A DNA stretch of 21,216 nucleotides from positions 1 to 21,216 of the forward strand of contig JAIRST010000025.1 of assembly GCA_031255325.1 (NCBI GenBank), in the 5' to 3' direction. Every line of letters begins with the position of its first letter. Within the stretch, counting starts at the first letter, position 1. Shown one piece after another: positions 8,039 through 15,731 of the stretch. A model generated the notes under the pieces. The model did no database searches and had not been told where the DNA came from. It saw nothing but the letters and a program-made list of their open reading frames with translations. Made by a program: the position numbers and the translations under genes. This DNA comes from Holosporales bacterium (GTDB lineage Bacteria > Pseudomonadota > Alphaproteobacteria > UBA3830 > JAIRMZ01).

Positions 8039-9115
8039 ATGTTTGCTCGTTACGTAGGAAAAATGCTTATTCAAATGACGTTGCTTATCGTATTAAGCTT
8101 GACGATGACGGCTTGGATTGGTCAGTCTTTACGTTTTGCGCAATTTATAACACGTTGTGGGCTAAGTGGTTTGGAATTTCTAATGACTTCTTTTTATTTG
8201 TTTCCAGACCTTATTCTCCTTACTCTGCCGATAGGATTCGCCTTAGCTGTTGGAATTGTGTATTACCGTTTGAAATTGTCTTGCCAACTAGTGATTGCGC
8301 AATCTGTTGGTCTTTCACCTGCTGTTCTTGCGCATCCCATTTTTGCTTTAGGGACAGGTATCATCATCCTTATGTACAGTATTAATCTGTACTTTGCCCC
8401 ACTTTCTATGCAACATTTCAAGGATATTGAGGCACATCTTCTTCAAAAAATACAAATCCTTTCTGCCGCTGAAGGTGGCGATGTTATAGACCATGAAGGT
8501 ATAGCGATTTTTGCGCAACAGAAAGGTGAAGATGGTACGCTTTTTGGTATCATCATGCATGATCGACGAAACACCTCTACCCCCAGAAGCATTTATGCGG
8601 AACATGGACGTTTAGTGCAACACGATACATTGCCGCGTCTTGTGCTAGAACAAGGACAACGCGTAGATTTTGATGTGAAAACGCAGCATATCACAACGAT
8701 TCATTTTGATAAGTATGAAGCCGATCTTTCAAATATCTCTTTCCTGGCGCAAGAACGTACACGTAAACCATGTGAGCGTTTTTTAAAAGAACTTCTTTTC
8801 CCACCTGAACTAAAAACAAACCCTAGGTTCGCACAACAACTGCAAGCCGAGGGACATCAGCGACTTGTAAGCCCTTTTTTTGCTCTTATTTTCGCTCTCA
8901 TCAGCTTTCTCTCTGTCTTTAAGACAGAAGGACAGCGCTACGTTTCCGCAAAAAGCTTTTGCTGGACAGCGCTTTTGATTATCACAATAGAATGCACAAA
9001 CTTGGGATTTCTCAATCTTGCAAGCAAATATCCTTTCCTAAGTTTCGCTAATTATGGAATGGCAGGTAGTATCTTTATGATATTGATAACTCAGTTTTTT
9101 AAAAGGAGGCCATAA
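8039..9115 (+). CDS. lptF: LPS export ABC transporter permease LptF
   Basis: LptF pairs with LptG and the LptB ATPase to extract lipopolysaccharide from the inner membrane and push it along the Lpt bridge. The 358-residue protein has the family plan: membrane helices in the first 120 residues, a periplasmic beta-jellyroll-like region in the middle (residues roughly 130-260, with IDHEGIAIFAQQKGEDG), and three helices at the C-terminus. ATG at 8039 fits the N-terminal helix, with only a weak AGG upstream. It is the first gene of lptF-lptG-lptD and abuts lptG with no gap. The two permeases are hard to tell apart by sequence, so F and G are assigned by order. lptB and lptC are not in the window. 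Confidence 0.9.
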   Translation: MFARYVGKMLIQMTLLIVLSLTMTAWIGQSLRFAQFITRCGLSGLEFLMTSFYLFPDLILLTLPIGFALAVGIVYYRLKLSCQLVIAQSVGLSPAVLAHPIFALGTGIIILMYSINLYFAPLSMQHFKDIEAHLLQKIQILSAAEGGDVIDHEGIAIFAQQKGEDGTLFGIIMHDRRNTSTPRSIYAEHGRLVQHDTLPRLVLEQGQRVDFDVKTQHITTIHFDKYEADLSNISFLAQERTRKPCERFLKELLFPPELKTNPRFAQQLQAEGHQRLVSPFFALIFALISFLSVFKTEGQRYVSAKSFCWTALLIITIECTNLGFLNLASKYPFLSFANYGMAGSIFMILITQFFKRRP

Positions 9116-10183
9116 TTGGGGTTTGTCCACTGGCGATACCTCTTAAAAACACATATCAAAGCTTTGCTGGCAGTTATATTTATTGTAGCTTTTATCATTT
9201 TCATCTTTACTTTCACTGAAACATTGCGACGTACAACAGTTTCACTGGAATTTCTTATGTTAATAACGCTCTATCGTCTCCCCTATATAATGACTACGCT
9301 CTTTCCCTATATATATCTCATTTCAACAAGTCTTACCTTAGAGTCTCTCGCTTCTTCTCGAGAGCTTATCGTATTCCATGCAAGCGGATATTCTATGCGG
9401 CAGATTTTATCCCCTTTTTTGTGTCTTGCCGGAAGTTTAAGTGTCGCCTGGTTTTTCGCTTTACAACCTTTTTCCGCCTACCTTAATCATGAAATTCAGA
9501 TAAAAGAACAACATTATTTTGGAATGCCCATAACATCTTCTACAAGAACCAATTTATGGCTCTATCAGCGTCCTTCCCCTTCTCAAGGAATTCTTTTACA
9601 TGTCGGGCATATGCAGGATAGCATTTGCTCGGATGTTTCTATCTATCTTTTCTTACAAAATGGCGTATTGACGGAAAAAATTTTCGCTAAAACATTATAT
9701 TTCACCCCAGGTGCCTGGATTCTTTCTCAGGGAACCATTTTTAAGATGAACAACCTAGAGTACCAAACGTTTACTGAACGTAGATTTGAAAATACGCTGG
9801 ATGCAAATAAAATTTTATTGTCTCTTGCGCCACCTAAAGACATTGGTATGTATGATTTATTTTCTATCATGAAAGTGCGCCGGAAAAATCATCTTTATGA
9901 AGAAGGGCATACTTTGGCTTTGCACACGTTAGGAGCAAAATCTGTACTGATTTTCTTCATGGTTCTAGTTGCAGGCTGCTTTCAAACAAAACATTCTAGG
10001 TTAAAAAAGAGTATTTCTATTGCAAAAACGCTCTTATGTTGTTTGTTTCTGCATTTTTTTATGGATATATTTCATTCTTTAGGAAAACAAGGAATTATTC
10101 TTCCTTTTTGGGCGAGTTGGGTGCCTATTTTTTTAACAGGCGCCTGTGCTTTTGCCTGTTTAAGTTGGAAAGGAGAACGATGA
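9116..10183 (+). CDS. lptG: LPS export ABC transporter permease LptG
   Basis: This is the second YjgP/YjgQ-family permease (355 residues), with N-terminal helices, a periplasmic domain around residues 130-250 and C-terminal helices. It begins with TTG at 9116, directly after the lptF stop. GGAGG six bases upstream supports that start, and no ATG gives a full first helix. LRRTT, TLFPY and SSRELIVFHASGYS are typical of the coupling-helix region that contacts LptB. Its stop overlaps the lptD start as ATGA (10180-10183). Together with LptF it forms the membrane part of the LPS extractor. Confidence 0.9.
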   Translation: MGFVHWRYLLKTHIKALLAVIFIVAFIIFIFTFTETLRRTTVSLEFLMLITLYRLPYIMTTLFPYIYLISTSLTLESLASSRELIVFHASGYSMRQILSPFLCLAGSLSVAWFFALQPFSAYLNHEIQIKEQHYFGMPITSSTRTNLWLYQRPSPSQGILLHVGHMQDSICSDVSIYLFLQNGVLTEKIFAKTLYFTPGAWILSQGTIFKMNNLEYQTFTERRFENTLDANKILLSLAPPKDIGMYDLFSIMKVRRKNHLYEEGHTLALHTLGAKSVLIFFMVLVAGCFQTKHSRLKKSISIAKTLLCCLFLHFFMDIFHSLGKQGIILPFWASWVPIFLTGACAFACLSWKGER

Positions 10184-12549
10184 GAAAAAAAGGAGGTGTT
10201 TTTGCCCTTATTGCTTTAACACTAACAAAACTCGCTTTTTCTGTAGGCCTCGTCCCTCTTCCAAAATCTTCCTCCGTCTTTTCTAAACAGCACCAAGACA
10301 TTGTCCTTTTGGGAGCGGAAGAGGTTATTAACGACAAACGCTCAGGAACAATCATGGCTATAGGAGGTGTTAAAATTGCCTCAAACGGAGCATCTCTAAT
10401 GGCCGATAAGGTGGTTTATAATCGTGTTACGGACGTTGTAATAGCTTCTGGAAATGTTGTTTTACGCGACGAAAACAGCGTGTATCATTACAGCGAATAC
10501 GCTGAGCTTTCCGGAGATTTAAAAAAAGGTATTGCGCACGAATTTAAAACGGTTCTGCAAGATAAATCGCGCTTAGCTGCACGACGCGTAAAATATCGCG
10601 AAGCCCATGGGTACGATATGGGATTAGGCATTTATTCTCCTTGCGCCACGTGCAAAACAAACCCAGATCGTCCGTTGGTTTGGGATTTACGGGCACCGCA
10701 CATATATTACGATTCCAAAGAAGAAAATGTCTCCTATTATCATGCCCACCTGCATTTATTTGGGATTCCTGTTTTTTATTTGCCGTATCTTACGCATCCT
10801 GGCCCTCGCGTCAAACGGAGAAATGGATTGCTTGCCCCACAATTGGCTTTCTCACAAACTGTTGGAATGGCAGTGATTCCTAAATATCTCGTTTTAATCT
10901 CTCCTTCTCAAGATTTGCTTTTACACCCAGCATGCACGACAAAAGGAGGAAAGGTTCTTTGGGCGACCTATAGATACCGTTTTTATCAAGGGTACATGAA
11001 ACTTGACGGAAGCCTTGCTGGCAAAAAAGAAGAAGGGGTTAAAAGTATCGTCGATGAAAAGGATCGCACTTGGCGTGGGCATTTAAACGCTGATCTAAAC
11101 GCAGATTTAACAGAACATTGGCGTGGTTGGCTTAATGGAAAATTCCTTTCAGAAAAAAGCTATTTTGCGCAATATCCTTTTCTAGGAGCACAAAGCGCAA
11201 TGCTTCTTTCCAACCAAGGTGGCACAGAAGGATTTTATGGGCGCAATTATGCACTTATAAAAGTCCACACCTTTCAAACGATGCGCAAAGGAGAAGCAGC
11301 ATCAACTGTGCCCTTGATATTGCCTCAAATTGAGTGGAATGGAGCAAAAGATTCCGATATGTTTGGGGGAACCTGGACGGCGGATTTTTTCTTGATCAAT
11401 TTTGACTATCCCAACGGCAAAAAAGACAGGCGCGCTTTTTTGAATACAGGGTGGAAACGGTATTTCCTTGCGCCTTTTGGTCAAGTCATTACGTTCAATA
11501 TGGGAGCTGTTGGACGCTTTTACGAACTTATGGAGAGAAGCTCACGAAGAGAAGCTTATACGACATCCCACAAGATGCGCCTTGTCCCAGAAGGGAGCCT
11601 TTATTGGCGCTGGCCATGGCTGTTTGATGGAGGAATGGGCAATCTATTAGTGCTGGAACCTTTGCTTGGGGTGGCATGCAATGCCAATCCGTCAAGAGCA
11701 TATCAAGACTTTGTCCAAAAAATTGAACATGGAACGCTCTTTCACGAGATTACAGAATGGAATTTTTGGTGTCCCAATCGCATGCCCAAAGGAAGCTCTA
11801 ACGAACCAGGAAATCGACTCGTTTATGGCTTAGGAGGGCGTGTATATGAGGGAGGTAAGCTCCTTGCTCGGGGAACAATCGGGCAATCGTATACGTTAAC
11901 ACGCAATCGTTCCTTCCTTCCTGAAGAAAGCGGGTTAAAAGAGCGCCGTTCTTACCTCGTAGGGCTTGCAGAATTATTTCCAGGAGGAGCCAGATTCATA
12001 ACACGAGGCAAGTACAATACGCACGCTAGCCGGTTCACACACCTTGAAAGCAAGCTTTCCTTTACTGTTGCGCGGGTTGGTACAACGCTAGAAATTTTCG
12101 ATATCGATCAATACAATCAAAATGCTGCCTATAGAAAGGTAAAAGGAGGGACAATAAGCTTGGGGGCTCCTTTCCCTTACTTTCCAACTTGGTCGTGGTC
12201 TGGAAGTGGCACGATTGCTGGTGACAAATTGAAACTTTTAAATCGTAGCATAGGTCTTGTCTATAAAGGAGATATGTTCTCATGGATAAATGCTATGGGG
12301 CACACATATCAAGAAAATTATGTCTACCGCTCTATAACAACAACCTATCAAGATGAATGCTTCACATTAACTTTTCAAGCAGCGCACGTTTTTGATGATC
12401 GTTTTCTTAATGTACCAAAGAACAAAAATCAAAAAGACACACAGTTTACAATTATGGTAAATTTTAAAAATCTTGGAGGAACAGGGAATTCTCAGATAAA
12501 TACTTGGATGAATAATTTTGAAGTCGCTACAGGAGGAAATGTACATTAA
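10180..12549 (+). CDS. lptD: LPS assembly outer-membrane protein LptD
   Basis: LptD is the outer-membrane barrel that inserts lipopolysaccharide into the outer leaflet. I start at ATG 10180, after AAAGGAGA, which gives a signal peptide (MRKKGG then a hydrophobic run to about residue 25) and 789 residues. The open frame extends upstream, but only inside lptG. The N-terminal LptA/OstA-like domain covers about residues 40-150 (SGTIMAIGGVKIASNGASLMA). Next come YSPCATCK (cysteines 155 and 158) and FGIPVFYLPYLTHPGPRVKR, both typical of alphaproteobacterial LptD. The rest is aromatic-rich and barrel-like. It is the last gene of the lpt operon. LptE is not seen. Confidence 0.95.
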   Translation: MRKKGGVFALIALTLTKLAFSVGLVPLPKSSSVFSKQHQDIVLLGAEEVINDKRSGTIMAIGGVKIASNGASLMADKVVYNRVTDVVIASGNVVLRDENSVYHYSEYAELSGDLKKGIAHEFKTVLQDKSRLAARRVKYREAHGYDMGLGIYSPCATCKTNPDRPLVWDLRAPHIYYDSKEENVSYYHAHLHLFGIPVFYLPYLTHPGPRVKRRNGLLAPQLAFSQTVGMAVIPKYLVLISPSQDLLLHPACTTKGGKVLWATYRYRFYQGYMKLDGSLAGKKEEGVKSIVDEKDRTWRGHLNADLNADLTEHWRGWLNGKFLSEKSYFAQYPFLGAQSAMLLSNQGGTEGFYGRNYALIKVHTFQTMRKGEAASTVPLILPQIEWNGAKDSDMFGGTWTADFFLINFDYPNGKKDRRAFLNTGWKRYFLAPFGQVITFNMGAVGRFYELMERSSRREAYTTSHKMRLVPEGSLYWRWPWLFDGGMGNLLVLEPLLGVACNANPSRAYQDFVQKIEHGTLFHEITEWNFWCPNRMPKGSSNEPGNRLVYGLGGRVYEGGKLLARGTIGQSYTLTRNRSFLPEESGLKERRSYLVGLAELFPGGARFITRGKYNTHASRFTHLESKLSFTVARVGTTLEIFDIDQYNQNAAYRKVKGGTISLGAPFPYFPTWSWSGSGTIAGDKLKLLNRSIGLVYKGDMFSWINAMGHTYQENYVYRSITTTYQDECFTLTFQAAHVFDDRFLNVPKNKNQKDTQFTIMVNFKNLGGTGNSQINTWMNNFEVATGGNVH

Positions 12550-12734
12550 AGGCTCTGATGGATGGCATGCGTTCTTTTTTGCTGACGTACATTTTGGGAT
12601 AGAGCAGAAAGCTCTCTCTTACATGCTTTTAAACGCTCGAGCTCTCGCGGATCTTCTCGATCTTGCACAACAAAGGAAGCGAGTTTTATTTCAAGAAGGT
12701 CTAAAAGAATGTCAATAGAGTATCGGGATAGCAT
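12546..12734 (-). CDS. Small conserved-looking protein of unknown function (62 aa)
   Basis: I do not recognise a named family. The case for a real gene is an excellent ribosome site, GGAGGG six bases before ATG 12734, and a compact, helix-prone composition rich in Leu, Arg, Glu and Lys, with no signal peptide or membrane segment. The opening SIDILLDLLEIKLASF and the following REDPRELERLKACKREL suggest two amphipathic helices. It is convergent with lptD and the stop codons overlap within TTAA (12546-12549). An opposing frame (12539-12718, plus) covers the same DNA, but its ribosome site is too close to its ATG. Divergent from ruvX. Confidence 0.55.
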   Translation of the reverse strand: MLSRYSIDILLDLLEIKLASFVVQDREDPRELERLKACKRELSALSQNVRQQKRTHAIHQSL

Positions 12735-12809
12735 TTCTTTCCCTCCTTTTTTCTTGTTCTAAGCTTTAAATGATCGTAGTTAAAAAGCAGTTAACATAAG
12801 AAGTGCATC

Positions 12810-13277
12810 ATGATGTCCTTGAACGCTTTTGATTTTCGAGATTTGCTAGCCTCTTTTCCAGGCCGCATCATAGGTATTGATGTTGGAGAACGACGTACAG
12901 GGCTTGCTTTATCGGATCTTCACCGGTGTATCGCCTCTCCATGGCAGCTTGTATGCCATGCTTCTTTGAAGCAAGGGATCATTTCTGTCGCAGATTTTAT
13001 ATCCAAAGAAGATATAGCAGGTATGGTCATTGGATGGCCCGTTGAAATGTCTGGAAATATTGGCGCTCAATGCAAAAAAGTTCAGAAATTTGCAGAAACT
13101 CTTTCGCTTCAAACGTCGAAATCCTTTTTTTTATGGGATGAACGTCTATCGACTGCTGCTGTTGCACGCACACTTAAAGAAGTGCATTTATCGCGGAAAA
13201 AGTACGCCACAACTATCGATAAAACAACCGCGGCCTATCTTTTACAAGGAGCCCTAGATTATTTAAACTTTATTTAA
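12810..13277 (+). CDS. ruvX: YqgF/RuvX family Holliday-junction resolvase-like nuclease
   Basis: RuvX (YqgF) has an RNase H-like fold; members are linked to pre-16S rRNA 5' processing and to Holliday-junction resolution. The 155-residue product has the family acidic motifs: GIDVGERRTGLALSD (residues 22-36), GWPVEMSG (75-82), WDERLST (109-115) and DKTTAAYLLQ (137-146). These supply the expected metal-binding aspartates. Two ATG codons stand in tandem at the start; the first is used here. It appears monocistronic, flanked by a divergent small gene and a separately promoted parvulin gene. Confidence 0.92.
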   Translation: MMSLNAFDFRDLLASFPGRIIGIDVGERRTGLALSDLHRCIASPWQLVCHASLKQGIISVADFISKEDIAGMVIGWPVEMSGNIGAQCKKVQKFAETLSLQTSKSFFLWDERLSTAAVARTLKEVHLSRKKYATTIDKTTAAYLLQGALDYLNFI

Positions 13278-13333
13278 CACTTATCCTGTAATCTCATGGA
13301 GTAAGGGTTCTATATTTTACCCGCAAGAAAACC

Positions 13334-13362
13334 TTGTATGCTTAGAAAGAATCCCCTACTCT
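13334..13362 (+). promoter_or_regulatory. Promoter of the periplasmic parvulin gene
   Basis: TTGTAT (13334-13339), a 17-base spacer and TACTCT (13357-13362) stand in good sigma70 register. Transcription would begin near 13369, about 50 bases before the ATG at 13420. No heat-shock or RpoE-like motif was recognised. Confidence 0.5.
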
Positions 13363-13419
13363 TAGCGATCCTTATAGATGTCTATAAGGCGTATTGATAC
13401 AAACATTGAGGAGATTGGG

Positions 13420-14331
13420 ATGATTAGTACGCGTCGTGCAGCGGTATCGTTTATTTTAAGCGTAGCGCTTGGAGGGAGCCTCCATGCACTTTCGGAAGGC
13501 TCGTTAAAAACAGAGAAAAAAGTATCTTCGGAAAAGAAAATAGTCGGAGATCCTATTGTGGCAAAAGTTGGTACAGCAAAGGTTATTCGGCGCTCAGAAG
13601 TATTGGAAGCCATGCGCTCCTTACCTCCTGCCATGCTTCAGCAAATGCCTGCTGATAAACTTTTTGCATCTACGCTTGACCGTTTAGTGCGTGCATATTT
13701 GTTGGCTGAAGCCGCTAAAAAAGCTGGTATAGAGAAAGATTCAGCTTTCCAAAAAGCATTGGAAAATGATAAGGCTGATCTTTTATCGCGTTCTTTCCTG
13801 ATGAAAGAAGTGCAGACAAAAGTATCTAAGTCAACTCTTGAAGCGCGCTATAAGAAATTTGTTGCTGAATTCCCAAAGGAAAAAGAACATCATCTTTTTC
13901 ATATTTTGACTAAAGAGGAAGATGCTGCTAAAGCTGTTATCAAAGAACTTGAAAAAGGAACAAAGTTCGAAGACGTTGCAAAAGAAAAAAGTATTGCCCC
14001 TTCTAAGGAAAAAAGCGGTGATGAAGGGTACGTGATGAAGAGCATGTTACCTCCTCAGCTGCAAGATGCAATAAATAAACTGACGTCTGGAGAGTTTACA
14101 AAAATACCTGTTAAAACCGACCTTGGCTATCATATTTTTAAAATAACGGATTCACGTGATGCTGTTCCTCCGAAATATGAAGAGATAGAGCAGGCATTGC
14201 AATCGCTCATCTTCCAAGAAGAAGCCATTAAATTAATAAAGAAGCTTGAGAGTCAGAAAAAAATTGAGCGCTTTAACGAAGATGGAACTCCTGCTGTTGA
14301 GGAAGAAGAAAAGGCGTCCGCAATAAAATAA
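13420..14331 (+). CDS. Periplasmic peptidyl-prolyl isomerase, PpiC/parvulin type
   Basis: This is a parvulin-family foldase expected in the periplasm. I start at ATG 13420, six bases after GAGGAG, which gives a clean signal peptide ending near LHA (residue 23) and 303 residues; an ATG at 13378 lacks a ribosome site and would spoil the signal. An N-terminal helical, SurA-like arm (about residues 45-150, KVGTAKVIRRSEVLEAM) precedes one parvulin domain (157-243: HHLFHILTK, SGDEGYV, DLGYHIFKI). The tail is Glu/Lys-rich. It is a second periplasmic PPIase beside SurA and may be a general foldase. It is transcribed alone and followed by a hairpin at 14347-14370. Confidence 0.88.
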   Translation: MISTRRAAVSFILSVALGGSLHALSEGSLKTEKKVSSEKKIVGDPIVAKVGTAKVIRRSEVLEAMRSLPPAMLQQMPADKLFASTLDRLVRAYLLAEAAKKAGIEKDSAFQKALENDKADLLSRSFLMKEVQTKVSKSTLEARYKKFVAEFPKEKEHHLFHILTKEEDAAKAVIKELEKGTKFEDVAKEKSIAPSKEKSGDEGYVMKSMLPPQLQDAINKLTSGEFTKIPVKTDLGYHIFKITDSRDAVPPKYEEIEQALQSLIFQEEAIKLIKKLESQKKIERFNEDGTPAVEEEEKASAIK

Positions 14332-14346
14332 AACCTATTCCCAGAA

Positions 14347-14370
14347 AAGGGTCGAAAACATTCGGCCCTT
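14347..14370 (+). terminator. Terminator-like hairpin after the parvulin gene
   Basis: Bases 14347-14356 pair with 14361-14370 around the loop AACA: ten pairs, one of them T-G. It lies 15 bases after the stop codon. The following bases are not T-rich, so intrinsic termination is uncertain; it may instead protect the 3' end of the mRNA. Confidence 0.5.
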
Positions 14371-14446
14371 GCTTGAAGCTACTTGTGTGTAAATGTTAGG
14401 AGTTGGCAGCCCTATAGAATTTTTGCCATTCATTTTTTATATTTCA

Positions 14447-14475
14447 TTTACTAATTGTAAAAATTTTCTTATAAT
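14447..14475 (+). promoter_or_regulatory. Orphan sigma70-like promoter facing non-coding DNA
   Basis: TTTACT (14447-14452) is followed after exactly 17 bases by a perfect TATAAT (14470-14475). A transcript would start near 14482 and run antisense toward the 3' end of the IDI gene, without an ORF. AT-rich DNA yields such matches by chance, so this is only a candidate. Confidence 0.3.
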
Positions 14476-14708
14476 TTACAACAATGTATTTTTGAGATTT
14501 TAAAAATAGTGAAAAAGCAGGTATGAATATAGTCAATCAGTATAAGCGTCGGTAAGAATATTTTTTGCTAATACGCAAGAACATAACGTCAAAGCATCAC
14601 CTAGGTATCAATACTCGTTGTTTGTGCACTGCTTAAATTAGGTTTCGCGAAGATATAAAAGGTATGGACAATTAGTACCCTTAATCAGCGAATCCTGTAC
14701 AGATAAGA

Positions 14709-15731
14709 CTATTTGATATAAAGGAAATCATTACGGCTGCATGTGATTTGTGCGAGGTCAGAGATGCTTTGCGCGCCAATACAGAACATAACGATTTTTA
14801 AGTTTTTTAGAAGAGATTCTAAGTACTGTTCAAGCGCTTCATCTGAAACGGCAGCTGCTTGCAGAAAAGGCAAAGCGATACCTGCTAAAGAAGCACCTAA
14901 AGCGAGGCTTTTGGCGATATCTTTTCCAGATCGAATTCCTCCGCTTGCAATAAGCGGCATATCAGGTGCCTCAGCGTGTACCAAAGCTAAGCTCCGCGCT
15001 GTCGGAATGCCCCAAGTGCGAAAAACCGTGCCTACAGCAATAGGCGAAGAGCGGTACCCTTCAACGATACTCCAAGACGTTCCCCCAGCACCAGCAACAT
15101 CGATGGCAGCTACCCCTGCATCGACAAGACGACGGGCATCTTTAGCCGAAAACCCACTTCCTACTTCCTTAGCGATAACGGGAGCAGAAAGCTTGCCGCA
15201 TAAAGTTTCAAGCTTTTTAAGAAGTCCTTTAAAATTTGTATTTCCTTCGGGCTGAAGGGCTTCTTGCAAGGCGTTAAAATGCAAAATAAGAGCTTGAGCC
15301 TCGATCATATCGACACAATGCAAGCAATCCTCTATGCCTCGCCCATAATTCAGCTGTACCGCCCCAAGATTCGCGAACAAAACACTGTGAGGTGCTATCT
15401 TACGTGCGATTTTAAAGGTATCTTCAAGCTTGGCACATTCTAACGCGATGCGCTGACTTCCTACTCCCATCGCGATTCCATGTGTGTGTGCCGCGTGTGC
15501 CAAGCGCATGTTGAGGGTCGCTCCCCAGGATGATCCTCCTGTCATGGAAGAAATAAGGAGAGGCGCTTTTAAAGCTTGCCCTAAAAATGTCGTCGATAAG
15601 TCGATCTCATGCAAATCACATTCAGGTAATGCTGTCGACTCAAGTGTGTATGCCTCAAATCCTGTGGTACCAGATTGCACATCTTGTTCAAGACAAATTC
15701 TCAGGTGATCATCTTTGCGTGCGCCAATCAC
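14709..15731 (-). CDS. fni: Type 2 isopentenyl-diphosphate delta-isomerase (FMN-dependent)
   Basis: This enzyme interconverts isopentenyl and dimethylallyl diphosphate, using reduced FMN and a nucleotide cofactor, to feed undecaprenyl and quinone synthesis. The 340-residue product has the family signatures: substrate-binding RKDDH (residues 5-9), SSMTGG (61-66), the N-x-x-Q-E block FNALQEALQPEG (152-163), KEVGSG (188-193), GAGGTSW (214-220) and SGGIRSGKD near the phosphate-binding loop. It begins with GTG at 15731, overlapping the acyltransferase stop as GTGA, so it is translationally coupled. It is unrelated to the Nudix-type IDI. The isomerase alone does not show which upstream isoprenoid pathway, if any, the organism has. 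Confidence 0.94.
   Translation of the reverse strand: MIGARKDDHLRICLEQDVQSGTTGFEAYTLESTALPECDLHEIDLSTTFLGQALKAPLLISSMTGGSSWGATLNMRLAHAAHTHGIAMGVGSQRIALECAKLEDTFKIARKIAPHSVLFANLGAVQLNYGRGIEDCLHCVDMIEAQALILHFNALQEALQPEGNTNFKGLLKKLETLCGKLSAPVIAKEVGSGFSAKDARRLVDAGVAAIDVAGAGGTSWSIVEGYRSSPIAVGTVFRTWGIPTARSLALVHAEAPDMPLIASGGIRSGKDIAKSLALGASLAGIALPFLQAAAVSDEALEQYLESLLKNLKIVMFCIGAQSISDLAQITCSRNDFLYIK

Larger units (their letters stand above)
14332..14708. other. AT-rich intergenic region with hairpin and an orphan promoter
   Basis: I find no credible gene here. It separates the plus-strand parvulin gene from the minus-strand IDI gene and holds the terminator-like hairpin (14347-14370), the orphan promoter (14447-14475) and an inverted repeat TTGTAAA/TTTACAA (14455-14461 and 14475-14481) that overlaps that promoter. 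The right half has no ORF and no strong fold visible to me. Confidence 0.5.

Noticed and set aside
10036..10179. Upstream extension of lptD to an ATG at 10036
   Set aside because: It lies wholly inside lptG, has no ribosome site and would bury the signal peptide that starts at 10180.
12539..12718. Plus-strand 59-66 residue ORF overlapping the lptD end
   Set aside because: GGAGG is only two bases from its ATG, and the opposite-strand frame over the same DNA has a much better ribosome site and a more protein-like composition.
14332..14708. Possible tRNA or two-piece tmRNA in the AT-rich gap
   Set aside because: No cloverleaf, T-loop or tag-peptide pattern could be fitted by eye.
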